In this document: positions 49,539 to 58,056 of the stretch, piece after piece
How positions within the stretch are numbered: position 1 is the stretch's first letter
How the letters are laid out: each line of letters opens with the position of its first letter
Origin: Chryseobacterium sp. MFBS3-17
GTDB taxonomy: Bacteria > Bacteroidota > Bacteroidia > Flavobacteriales > Weeksellaceae
Reading direction: 5' to 3'
Assembly (NCBI RefSeq): GCF_020687745.1
Contig: NZ_JAJEWK010000011.1
Span: 159,200-223,199 of the forward strand
Length of the DNA stretch: 64,000 bases
The notes under the pieces: model-generated
The model's database searches: none
Told to the model about the DNA's origin: nothing
What the model saw: the letters and a program-made list of their open reading frames with translations, nothing else
Made by a program: the position numbers and the translations under genes

Positions 49539-50618
49539 ATGAATATTGAAGATCTGACGATCGCCCCGAAACCCGACCAGTATGAGCCCTGGCAGCTGGG
49601 CAGCCTGCTGAAGGAGGATCTGCCCGAAGTGGGTATTGCTTTCATCTTTGTCTCAGATTGCAGAGGTGCCGGCAGAGGTGCCGAAATTCAGGATTTCACG
49701 CTGCTCCGGCAGCAGTTGTATACTTTATCTGCACTGGATTTTGAAACACCTCTTTATGATTACGGAGATTTGATTTCCGGGAAAACCCTCCAGGACACCC
49801 ATTTCGTACTGCAGGAAATACTTTCTCAGTGCCATTACAAAAATACGATTCCGGTAGTGATAGGTGGCGGAAATGACCTGGCATTTTCATTATTTCTGGC
49901 GCTGAATTTCCATCATCAGCATCTCAATTACACTCAGATTTCCAATGTGGTGAATCTGGGCGATACGCCGGGAGAAATCACAGAGAAAAATTTCCTGAAC
50001 CGGATTTTTTCGGCTAAAAACTTCTCTTTAAAGAATTACCATCATCTTGGATATCAGAAACATCTGAATGCCACAGACAGCATTAAACTCATAGAACAGG
50101 TAGAGTTTGATGTCATGCGTCTGGCAGAAATGATGGGTACTACCGCAGCAGCAGAACCGTTTTTCAGAAATGCCGATCTGGTCACCATCAATTGTGATGC
50201 AGTAGAGAGTTTTGCAAGTCCTTTTTCCCTGAATCCTCAGGTTAATGGTCTGAACCGGCGCGAAATCTGTGCCTATATGAAGGAGGCAGGTCTGAGTTCC
50301 CAACTGAAATGTGCGGGGATATTTAATTTTGAACTTCAGACACGGAGTTTTCTGAACGTACAATTGCTGGCACAGATGGTCTGGCATCTGGCAGAAGGCA
50401 TCAATATTCAGAAATCACATCCGAAAGAGAAAAATCTGGAAACCTTCTGGGTGCTGATTGATGATGAACAATATGCTTTTAAGCGGGATGTTTTTACCGG
50501 TTTGTGGTATTTTGGGAATGATGATGCAATAGAAAATTGTCTGCCATGCTCTGAGCAGGAGTTTAACAAGGCGAAGCAAGGCGTGCTGAGCAGAAGACTG
50601 GAGAAATTTTTGAAATAA
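49539..50618 (+). CDS. Arginase/formimidoylglutamase-fold protein with degenerate metal site
   Basis: The 359-residue protein aligns to the ureohydrolase fold of Bacteroidota formimidoylglutamase-like proteins: 'VVIGGGNDLAFS' where arginases have 'GGDHS', 'VVNLGDTPGE' where they have 'DAHxD', and 'TINCDAVESFASPF' where they have 'SxDxDxxDPxxxPG'. Nearly all manganese ligands are replaced, so hydrolase activity as in arginase is unlikely, and the protein may be a pseudoenzyme. It sits inside the polysaccharide locus with the GT2 gene starting one base after its stop, but I see no functional link to polysaccharide synthesis. Confidence 0.8.
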   Translation: MNIEDLTIAPKPDQYEPWQLGSLLKEDLPEVGIAFIFVSDCRGAGRGAEIQDFTLLRQQLYTLSALDFETPLYDYGDLISGKTLQDTHFVLQEILSQCHYKNTIPVVIGGGNDLAFSLFLALNFHHQHLNYTQISNVVNLGDTPGEITEKNFLNRIFSAKNFSLKNYHHLGYQKHLNATDSIKLIEQVEFDVMRLAEMMGTTAAAEPFFRNADLVTINCDAVESFASPFSLNPQVNGLNRREICAYMKEAGLSSQLKCAGIFNFELQTRSFLNVQLLAQMVWHLAEGINIQKSHPKEKNLETFWVLIDDEQYAFKRDVFTGLWYFGNDDAIENCLPCSEQEFNKAKQGVLSRRLEKFLK

Positions 50619-50619
50619 A

Positions 50620-51618
50620 ATGGCAAAGGTTTCCGTAATTGTCCCGGTGTATAATGTAGAGTGTTTTCTGGCTAAATGTCTGGATTCATTGGTAAATCAG
50701 ACCCTGGATGATATGGAAATTATTGTGGTAAATGACGGCAGTACGGACCGTTCAGCTGCCATTATGAGGGATTTTGCAGAGCGTTTTCCGGAAAAAGTAA
50801 AAACATTCAGTAAACCAAACGGTGGTCTCAGTGATGCCCGCAATTTTGGTCTGGATCGCTGCACCGGTCAGTTCATTGGTTTTGTGGACAGTGATGATTA
50901 TGTAACCGGCACCATGTTCGAAGATATGCTGAATCTGGCCGAAAAGCACGATGCCGAAATGGTCATCTGTAATCTGCAGAAGGTAAATGAGGATGGAAGT
51001 ATAAGCCGGAAACTCACGCAGATTCCGCATTTGCCTGAAGTGTTTCTGCTGAAGGACTATTTTTCGGTGTTTTCAGACCTGGGGTACTTTGCCTGCAATA
51101 AACTCTTCAGCAAGGAACTGTTCCGGGAGGCCCGGTTTAAAAAGGAGGTACATTTTGAAGATATACAGCTTATTCCGCAGTTATTGCTGAAGTGTAAAAC
51201 GATAGCGCAGACCCAGGCGTATCATTATCACTATCTGGAGCGCACCGATTCCATTTCCAAAACCCATACAGAAAAGGGGCTGGACATGCTGCATGCGGTT
51301 CGTGATGTAGAAAAATCCTTTCAGGGGTCCGCCTTCTCAGACCGGGCCGGTGCGCTGAAGAACTTCCAGATTCTGCAGGGGGTATATTCGTTTCTGGCTT
51401 ATATGGCTTTTGTAAAGGATGAGGATATTTTCAGAAAACTGTCTGCAGAACTCAGTAAATTTATGAAGGAACGGGGGATTTCCCGTACAGATATCTTACA
51501 ATATGAAAGGTTTGATAGAAATTATCTGTTATCTTTGCCCCTGAAGAAAAAAATTTATTACCTGCTTTACATTTGGGGCTTTGAGTCACTTTTGCGAAGC
51601 TTGATCAAAAATACCTGA
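50620..51618 (+). CDS. Family 2 glycosyltransferase
   Basis: A 332-residue GT-A enzyme: 'VSVIVPVYNVECFLAKCLDSLVNQTLDD' start, 'EIIVVNDGSTDRSA', 'PNGGLSDARNFGLD' and the DxD in 'FIGFVDSDDYVTG', with an acceptor-region 'HFEDIQLIPQLLL'. It adds a sugar to a lipid-linked intermediate of the surface polysaccharide. The acceptor and donor cannot be read. It follows the arginase-like gene by one base and precedes the WecA-like transferase by 31 bases. Confidence 0.93.
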   Translation: MAKVSVIVPVYNVECFLAKCLDSLVNQTLDDMEIIVVNDGSTDRSAAIMRDFAERFPEKVKTFSKPNGGLSDARNFGLDRCTGQFIGFVDSDDYVTGTMFEDMLNLAEKHDAEMVICNLQKVNEDGSISRKLTQIPHLPEVFLLKDYFSVFSDLGYFACNKLFSKELFREARFKKEVHFEDIQLIPQLLLKCKTIAQTQAYHYHYLERTDSISKTHTEKGLDMLHAVRDVEKSFQGSAFSDRAGALKNFQILQGVYSFLAYMAFVKDEDIFRKLSAELSKFMKERGISRTDILQYERFDRNYLLSLPLKKKIYYLLYIWGFESLLRSLIKNT

Positions 51619-51649
51619 GAAAATACAAATAAACAGATGAAAAAGAATT

Positions 51650-52774
51650 ATGGACAAAATAGAACATCTGCTGAATAGTAGTGGAATACATATCTTCTAC
51701 GTAAAAGTAATATTCGGTTTTGTGTGTTCGTTTCTGGTGACGTTTTTTTCCATACCGGTGATCGTTAAAATTTCACGCAGAAAGAATCTCATGGATGAGC
51801 CGGGATCCAGAAGTTCCCATATCAGAAAAATTCCGAATCTGGGTGGCATAGCACTGTTCTATGCCATTTGCATCTGTGCGTCGGTTTTCGCATATGAATT
51901 GTTTGATATTTACCGCTTTCTTTTTGCCTCTCTGGTCATTCTGCTCTATATCGGGGTTATGGACGATATTGTGGTGATGCGGGCTTACAAAAAACTCATT
52001 GCTCAGATTATTGTATCCATTCTGATTGTAGTGGGATCAGATGTGCGGATCCGGAGTTTCTTCGGCATCATGGGGGTGTATGAACTGAATTATTATGTAA
52101 GTGTCATTTTCAGTGTCCTCACTTTTATATTCCTCATTAATGCTTTTAATCTGATAGACGGCATAGACGGTCTGGCAGGGGGTTATTCGGTAATCTGCAG
52201 TGCGCTCTTTGGCATTAGTTATTACCGGCTCGGCCCTTACAATTATCCGGTAGTGGTGCTCACAGTGGTCATTATAGGTGCAGTCCTGGGTTTTCTGTAT
52301 TATAATCTGAAACGTACCCCGCGCGGGAATAAAATTTTTATGGGAGATACCGGTTCCATGATTCTGGGATTTCTCCTGGCCTTCACTTCCATTCTTTTTA
52401 TTGACATTTTTATAGACAAACATTTGCCGAATGTACCGCGATATCACCTGATGTCTGCGCCGGCAATAGCAGTAGCCGTTCTCATTATTCCTATTGTGGA
52501 TACTTTATATGTCATGATTCAGCGTATCATCCACCGGAAATCATTGTTCATAGCAGACCGCAATCATATTCATCACAAACTGATTGATCTGGGACTTACT
52601 CACCGCAGGGCTACTTTATGCATTATTTGCTATTACTTACTGGTCGTTTTACTGGCTTATTTCCTGAGACACACAGAAGTGAATAAATTATTGATTATCA
52701 TATTGCTGGCAGGGTTTTCGGGAGCTTTGATTCCGGATATTCTGTTGAAGTTTAAACGAAACAGGGCGCTATAA
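51650..52774 (+). CDS. WecA/TagO-like undecaprenyl-phosphate sugar-1-phosphate transferase
   Basis: A 374-residue MraY-family membrane enzyme with about 10 helices. The substrate loops are intact: 'NLMDEPGSRSSHIRKIPNLGGIAL', 'NAFNLIDGIDGLAGG' (catalytic Asp pair) and 'NKIFMGDTGSMILGFLLAF', followed by 'DRNHIHHKLIDLGLTHRRATL' with the HIHH motif. It starts the polysaccharide repeat unit by moving a sugar-1-phosphate (commonly GlcNAc-1-P) to undecaprenyl phosphate in the inner membrane. Confidence 0.93.
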   Translation: MDKIEHLLNSSGIHIFYVKVIFGFVCSFLVTFFSIPVIVKISRRKNLMDEPGSRSSHIRKIPNLGGIALFYAICICASVFAYELFDIYRFLFASLVILLYIGVMDDIVVMRAYKKLIAQIIVSILIVVGSDVRIRSFFGIMGVYELNYYVSVIFSVLTFIFLINAFNLIDGIDGLAGGYSVICSALFGISYYRLGPYNYPVVVLTVVIIGAVLGFLYYNLKRTPRGNKIFMGDTGSMILGFLLAFTSILFIDIFIDKHLPNVPRYHLMSAPAIAVAVLIIPIVDTLYVMIQRIIHRKSLFIADRNHIHHKLIDLGLTHRRATLCIICYYLLVVLLAYFLRHTEVNKLLIIILLAGFSGALIPDILLKFKRNRAL

Positions 52775-52817
52775 TGCTCTGAAATGTATATTTTTGCCTA
52801 ACATTAGAAAAAAACAG

Positions 52818-53684
52818 ATGAAACAAACCAGATATATACTACTTTTAATATTGCCGTTCTTTCTGGCATCATGCATCACGACCAAAGACGTAAGATACCA
52901 CCAGCCCAGCGAAAGTCTGGTGATTAATGAGGAAGGTCTGGTGCCCTATAATGTGCCGGTATACCGCATTACCAAAAATGACATGTTGAATCTGAATATC
53001 GTAACCACTCCCAAAGGTGATGCTGCACAGTTCTATTCTACCCTGAATGCGTCACTGCCGGGCGAAAACGAAACTAAATTACCCACAGGAGGGTTTCAGA
53101 CCGGTACCGGACAGGGAAGTTCGTCAGTAGGTGGGAATGCCAATTTTTATTTTAATGGTCTGAAGGTAGATGCAAACGGAGATCTGAATATCTTCGGAAT
53201 TGGTTATGTGAAGGCAGAAGGAAGAACCATAGATGAGGTTTCTGCAGAAATACAGGCCCGTGTCAATGAAAATTTTCTGGACGGCAAATCGCAGGTGAGA
53301 CTCAACACAGACGGAATCACTTTTTATATTCTGGGCGATGTGGAAAGTACGGGTCTTACCGGCGAAAAGAAAGTGCATAAGAATACCCTCACCATTACCG
53401 AGGCACTCGCCATCAACGGAGGTTTGAACCGTACCGTAGACCGTACCAATATCACCATTCACAGAAAATTACCGGAGGGCATCAAGATTGCCAAAATAGA
53501 CCTTACCCGCGAAGATGCCATGAATTCTCCCTACTATTGGGTGCAGAACGGAGATGAAATCTATCTGAATACCCATGCCAAAAACCTGAATGGCTTCGGC
53601 AAGGATCCGGTACAGAGTCTTACTACCGGAGTCACGGCGCTTACCACTTTACTGTCCATCTATTTAATTTTAACAAGACTGTAA
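52818..53684 (+). CDS. wza: Polysaccharide export protein (Wza-like outer-membrane lipoprotein)
   Basis: From the ATG at 52818 the protein has 288 residues and a lipoprotein signal peptide (lipobox 'LASC'). The longer frame adds 'PNIRKKQ' before the positive N-region and was rejected. 'PVYRITKNDMLNLNIVT' and 'GYVKAEGRTIDEVSAEIQARV' are the poly-export and SLBB-like domains, followed by 'FYILGDVESTGLTGEKKVHKNT'. A C-terminal hydrophobic segment ('ALTTLLSIYLILTRL') would span the outer membrane. It pairs with the Wzc-like kinase 1 base downstream. Confidence 0.92.
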   Translation: MKQTRYILLLILPFFLASCITTKDVRYHQPSESLVINEEGLVPYNVPVYRITKNDMLNLNIVTTPKGDAAQFYSTLNASLPGENETKLPTGGFQTGTGQGSSSVGGNANFYFNGLKVDANGDLNIFGIGYVKAEGRTIDEVSAEIQARVNENFLDGKSQVRLNTDGITFYILGDVESTGLTGEKKVHKNTLTITEALAINGGLNRTVDRTNITIHRKLPEGIKIAKIDLTREDAMNSPYYWVQNGDEIYLNTHAKNLNGFGKDPVQSLTTGVTALTTLLSIYLILTRL

Positions 53685-53685
53685 T

Positions 53686-56178
53686 ATGATACCGGAAAAA
53701 GAGAATAAAGCAGCCTTGGAAAAAGAAAAGGCAGGCTCATTTACATTTTTTGATATAGAACATTTTCTCCGCAGGGTGCTCCGAAACTGGTATTGGTTTG
53801 TGCTGATGGGATTCCTGGGGTACGGAATCTTCTGGTTCTATAACAAGTATTATGCTCAGCGGATTTATTCGTCTAATCTGACCCTGAGTATCTCTAATAA
53901 TACATCCAGCTATTTTACGCCCAATCAGTCTATCAATTTTATCTGGGGGCAGACCGGCAATCAGGATGGTGTTTATCTGAAAAAAATGCTGCTTTCACGT
54001 TCTCATAATGAATATCTGGTGAAGGAACTGAAACTGTATGTGAATTATGCTACAAAAGGACGAGTAAGAAGCACGTATCTGGACAAATATGACTCGCCTT
54101 TCTTCCTGGAAGTAGATGAGAGTCACCTGCAACAGACCGACTACCCGGTAACCATCAATATTAAAGGAGAGGGACGTTTTGAAGTCGTATTGCCGGAAGA
54201 TCAGCAGTCCACGAATTTATACAGCTACGCCACAGAAGGGTTTCACAATATTCCCGCATATGCCAGAGTTGCACCCAGAACCATTACCTATGATGAATGG
54301 TACACCGCGCCCAATCTGCGCTTCAGATTGGTGAGAAATCCCAATAAGACTCCTATAGAACTGGATAATGTAGTGGTAAGACTTTCTACCGTGAATGCTA
54401 CCGTGAGGAATCTTATTGCCACGATAGGCGTGGAGTTTGACAAGGAAATTAATTCCATCATGATTATTTCCAAACAAGGGTATAATCTGAACGGTACGGT
54501 AAACTTCCTCAATAAATCTGTGGACGAACTCACTAAAAAACGACTGGTAGACAAAAGTATCGTAGATAAGAATACAGAAGAGTACCTGCGGGAAAGCATG
54601 ACCGGAATCCGGGAAAAGCTCGATTCTGCCGCTCAGATTATGAATCATCTGCGGGTCACAGAAGGGCTGTACGACATCAAAGACCGGGACGAAAAGTCTC
54701 TGGCACTCATTAAAGATCTGGAAACCCGAAAAGCAGATCTGGTAACCAAGATCAACTCGCTGAACACGATTCAGAATACCCTGGCTTCGCAAAATCTGGA
54801 CAGGCTCATCAGTGCCAGTGCAGCCGGCATAGAAGACGGAGCATTTACAGCCACCGTGTCAGAATTAAAAGCCCTGTATGCCAAAAGAAGGGAAATGGCC
54901 GCTATTTACACCCCGGATTCTGAACCCATGAGGGAAATTAACCGGATGATTAATGAACAACGGGGAAATTCCAGAAGTACACTCCAGAATTACTATACCG
55001 GTTTCTATGACGAACTTTCCCGCATCAATCAGCAAATTGCAGAGGCCAGCACCGGTCTGGACACCTACCCGGAGAAAGAAAGAAAGTATCTGGATGCAGA
55101 GCGTGGCTATAATATGATAGAAGCTACCTATAACAGCCTGCTTTCCAAGCAGAACGAAACGCAGATGCGTGTGGCCGCGGCAAAATCTGATATTACGGTC
55201 ATTGACCCCGCCAAAAATTTGGGTCAGGGACCCATCGCTCCAAATGTGAAGCGCATCAAGTACACCATCATGGGGACACTTTTACTGCTCCCATTGCTGG
55301 TTTTGCTGGGTGTGGAGCTTCTGGATAATAAAATCCGGAACATCAAAGAATTACTGAATGCTACCAAAATTCCGATGTTGGGCATTATCGGTAAAAATAA
55401 TACAGAGAACAATCTTACGGTGCTGGAACAGCCCAAATCGTCGGTTTCCGAAGCGTTCCGCGGATTGCGGGCCAATATGCAGTTCTTACTCACCGGTGAC
55501 CAGAAAAGTAAGGTAGTACTCATTACTTCCTCCATCAGTGGCGAAGGCAAAACCTATGTTTCCATCAATATGGCCTCTGTACTGGCACTGAGTGGCAAGA
55601 AAACGATTTTATTGGGAATGGACTTGCGAAAACCTAAAATTTTCGGAGATTTTAAAATCAATAACGAGTTTGGGATTTCCAACTTCCTTACCGGCGAAGT
55701 CACCATGGAGCAGATCATCAACAAAACCAGAATTCCGCATCTGGATGTAGCCACCTCGGGACCTATACCACCTAATCCGTCAGAATTGCTGATGAGTGAA
55801 CGCAATACTCAGTTCGTGGAAGATCTGAAGAAAATCTACGATTACGTCATCATAGACTCGCCGCCGGTAGGATTGGTAGCGGATTCCTTCGAGCTGCTTA
55901 AACTTTCTGATGCCAATATTTATGTGGTTCGTCATGAATACTCGGAAAAATACATGTTGAAACTCATTACAGAGAAATATCACCGCAAGGAAGTGAAAAA
56001 TCTTGGTCTCGTGTACAATGATTATTATGCACCAAAGGGCTATGGCTACGGCTATGGCTACGGCTATGGTTATGGAAACGGCTACGGCTATGGATATTTT
56101 GCAGAAGATGTGAATTATGAAGAACCTTTTTTGGTGAAAGTGAAAAATAAAATTTCGAGAATTTTTAATAAAAATTAG
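53686..56178 (+). CDS. wzc: Wzc-like polysaccharide copolymerase/tyrosine autokinase with Gly-Tyr tail
   Basis: The 830-residue protein has an N-terminal Wzz domain with a first helix ('WFVLMGFLGYGIFWFY'), a long coiled-coil-rich periplasmic part, a second helix ('YTIMGTLLLLPLLVLLGVELL') and a BY-kinase domain with Walker A 'SSISGEGKTYVSIN' (about residue 610), Walker A' 'ILLGMDLRKPK' and Walker B 'DYVIIDSPPVG'. The C-terminus has a Gly-Tyr repeat tail (56038-56095) that would provide many autophosphorylation sites. It controls chain length and export through Wza. A terminator follows directly. Confidence 0.94.
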   Translation: MIPEKENKAALEKEKAGSFTFFDIEHFLRRVLRNWYWFVLMGFLGYGIFWFYNKYYAQRIYSSNLTLSISNNTSSYFTPNQSINFIWGQTGNQDGVYLKKMLLSRSHNEYLVKELKLYVNYATKGRVRSTYLDKYDSPFFLEVDESHLQQTDYPVTINIKGEGRFEVVLPEDQQSTNLYSYATEGFHNIPAYARVAPRTITYDEWYTAPNLRFRLVRNPNKTPIELDNVVVRLSTVNATVRNLIATIGVEFDKEINSIMIISKQGYNLNGTVNFLNKSVDELTKKRLVDKSIVDKNTEEYLRESMTGIREKLDSAAQIMNHLRVTEGLYDIKDRDEKSLALIKDLETRKADLVTKINSLNTIQNTLASQNLDRLISASAAGIEDGAFTATVSELKALYAKRREMAAIYTPDSEPMREINRMINEQRGNSRSTLQNYYTGFYDELSRINQQIAEASTGLDTYPEKERKYLDAERGYNMIEATYNSLLSKQNETQMRVAAAKSDITVIDPAKNLGQGPIAPNVKRIKYTIMGTLLLLPLLVLLGVELLDNKIRNIKELLNATKIPMLGIIGKNNTENNLTVLEQPKSSVSEAFRGLRANMQFLLTGDQKSKVVLITSSISGEGKTYVSINMASVLALSGKKTILLGMDLRKPKIFGDFKINNEFGISNFLTGEVTMEQIINKTRIPHLDVATSGPIPPNPSELLMSERNTQFVEDLKKIYDYVIIDSPPVGLVADSFELLKLSDANIYVVRHEYSEKYMLKLITEKYHRKEVKNLGLVYNDYYAPKGYGYGYGYGYGYGNGYGYGYFAEDVNYEEPFLVKVKNKISRIFNKN
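56038..56095 (+). repeat. Tandem 6-bp GGCTAY repeat coding the Gly-Tyr tail
   Basis: About nine units of GGCTAC/GGCTAT, with one GGTTAT and one GGAAAC variant, encode 'GYGYGYGYGYGYGNGYGYGY'. The alternation of TAC and TAT shows partial homogenisation by slippage. Copy number could vary between strains and change the number of phosphorylatable tyrosines. Confidence 0.9.
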
Positions 56179-56180
56179 AA

Positions 56181-56208
56181 AAAATCCCTCTTTTTAGAGG
56201 GATTTTGC
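56181..56208 (+). terminator. Terminator of the polysaccharide locus
   Basis: AAAATCCCTCT (56181-56191) pairs with AGAGGGATTTT (56196-56206), three bases after the wzc stop. T-richness is present on both strands. Confidence 0.85.
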
Positions 56209-56305
56209 TTATTATTGAACCAATGTTTAGGATAAAATAACAATTTTTAGCTTCTTTGCAGAAAATTTATATATTTTTTGTTTATATTTAACTAATCATT
56301 AAGAA

Positions 56306-56335
56306 TTTCAGAAATATAAAATTGTTTTATATTTG
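56306..56335 (+). promoter_or_regulatory. Promoter of the porG-uppS-bamA-skp operon
   Basis: TATATTTG at 56328-56335 fits the -7 box exactly. The -33 candidate TTTC at 56306-56309 (spacing 18) is weaker. The -7 box is 44 bases before the porG ATG. Confidence 0.6.
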
Positions 56336-56379
56336 CACAAATTAAAAATTAATACATAACGAAAAACCCGCGTTCTTCT

Positions 56380-57276
56380 ATGAATAAAAAATTATTACTT
56401 GGCTTACTTGTTTTTGTTGTGTCTATGGCAAACTTGAAAGCACAAAGACATGAGCTTGGCGTCCGTTTTGGAACCAGCAGTATGGTTGGAGATATTGGAA
56501 GAACCAGTTACCTGTTACAGGCACCCCTGGATTTTGACCGGGTGGCAGATTATGGTCTGCCTCTGTACGGCGGACTTATTTACCGGATGAACTTCAATCC
56601 GCATCAGACTTTAAGATTTGATTTGGGGTACAGCCATATCCAGTTTGATGACAAAGTGGCCAAGGAAGAATACAGAAGAAACAGACAGATGTGGGGAACC
56701 AATAATCTTCTGGAAGCCGATGCGATTTTTGAATATAACTTTTTCCCGGTAAATAACGAGCAACAGTACGGTATGGTGAGCCCTTATATCTTTGCAGGTA
56801 TAGGTGCCATGATGCATGATGTAACGCAGGCTACCCTGAACCATGATTTCAGAAGAGATGCAGATGGTGTGGCACAGGCACCGGTAAATGAACTGGACTA
56901 TAATACCACGGTGGCATACGAGACCGGCCGTAAGGTAACCGCTTTTATACCCTTCGGGATCGGATTGAAATATAAGTTCAATTACAACTGGGCAATCTCC
57001 GGTGAGATGATGTTCCGTACCACATTTACAGATCAGCTGGATTATAGCACCATCAGTGCAAAAGATGTGAAATCTACCTTTAATGCAGATATTCTGGCAC
57101 CCAATACCAATACCTCATTGCTGCAGACAGATGTGTACTACGCCGTATCAAAAGAGCGGGAAAGGGAGTTTATAAATAGCCGTACCGTAGGAGATCCGAA
57201 TGGGAATGACTGGGTAAACAGTGTGACCATAGGGGTAACCTATTCATTCGGCAGACCTCCATGTTATTGCGATTGA
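56380..57276 (+). CDS. porG: PorG-like (DUF6089) outer-membrane protein
   Basis: A 298-residue exported protein (signal peptide ending 'ANLKAQ'). 'RHELGVRFGTSSMVGDIG' at the mature start and a barrel pattern with alternating hydrophobic residues ('LRFDLGYSHIQFDD', 'IFEYNFFPVNN') match DUF6089/PorG, a factor of the type IX secretion system in Bacteroidota. It is the first gene of the canonical porG-uppS-bamA-skp run, with only 1 base to uppS, which supports the call. Confidence 0.9.
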   Translation: MNKKLLLGLLVFVVSMANLKAQRHELGVRFGTSSMVGDIGRTSYLLQAPLDFDRVADYGLPLYGGLIYRMNFNPHQTLRFDLGYSHIQFDDKVAKEEYRRNRQMWGTNNLLEADAIFEYNFFPVNNEQQYGMVSPYIFAGIGAMMHDVTQATLNHDFRRDADGVAQAPVNELDYNTTVAYETGRKVTAFIPFGIGLKYKFNYNWAISGEMMFRTTFTDQLDYSTISAKDVKSTFNADILAPNTNTSLLQTDVYYAVSKEREREFINSRTVGDPNGNDWVNSVTIGVTYSFGRPPCYCD

Positions 57277-57277
57277 G

Positions 57278-58030
57278 ATGTCATCAGTAAAAGATAAAAT
57301 AGATTTAAATCATATTCCGAAGCACGTTGCCATCATCATGGATGGAAACGGAAGATGGGCAAAATCCCGCGGCGAAGAAAGAACATTTGGTCATAAAAAT
57401 GCGATTTCTGCCGTAAGAAATGCCATCAATGCCTGTAACGAAATCCATATTCCATACCTTACCCTCTACACCTTTTCTTCAGAAAACTGGAGCCGGCCGG
57501 ATGAGGAAGTGAGCACTCTTATGAACTTGCTATCCGAAACCCTGATACTTGAAGCAGAAGAAATATTTACTAAAGGATTGCGTTTGCATATTATTGGTGA
57601 TATAGAAAAGCTGCCTGCGCTTGTGCGTGACCAACTGATGCATGTAGCAGACCTTACTAAAGATAATACCGGCGGCAACCTGATTCTGGCATTGAGCTAC
57701 GGATCCAGACAGGAGATCCTGCAAGCAGTGAAAAGGATCAGTACGAAAGTGAAGAACGGAGAAATCACAGAAGAAGATATAGACGAAAAACTCTTTGAAG
57801 ATCATCTGTATACCAGAGATTTTCCACCTGTAGATCTCATGATCAGAACCAGCGGTGAAGTCAGAATCAGCAATTTCCTGCTCTGGCAAATGGCCTATGC
57901 AGAAATGCAGTTTCTGGATATTCTGTGGCCGGATTTCACCAAAGACTCCTTTTTTCAGTGTATTGTAGATTATCAGTGCAAGGAAAGAAGGTACGGCAAA
58001 ACCAGTGAACAACTGGGCAGCGGATTATAA
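57278..58030 (+). CDS. uppS: Undecaprenyl (isoprenyl) diphosphate synthase
   Basis: A 250-residue cis-prenyltransferase with 'VAIIMDGNGRWAKSRG' near residue 15 (catalytic Asp), 'TLYTFSSENWSRP', and the C-terminal substrate motif 'LMIRTSGEVRISNFLLWQMAYAE'. It makes the C55 lipid carrier used for peptidoglycan and for the polysaccharide locus upstream. It starts one base after porG. Confidence 0.96.
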   Translation: MSSVKDKIDLNHIPKHVAIIMDGNGRWAKSRGEERTFGHKNAISAVRNAINACNEIHIPYLTLYTFSSENWSRPDEEVSTLMNLLSETLILEAEEIFTKGLRLHIIGDIEKLPALVRDQLMHVADLTKDNTGGNLILALSYGSRQEILQAVKRISTKVKNGEITEEDIDEKLFEDHLYTRDFPPVDLMIRTSGEVRISNFLLWQMAYAEMQFLDILWPDFTKDSFFQCIVDYQCKERRYGKTSEQLGSGL

Positions 58031-58056
58031 AATATAAAAAGTTAGTAAAATATATA

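Noticed and set aside
56038..56095. CRISPR-like repeat
   Set aside because: The repeats are six bases, adjacent and in frame with wzc; there are no spacers.
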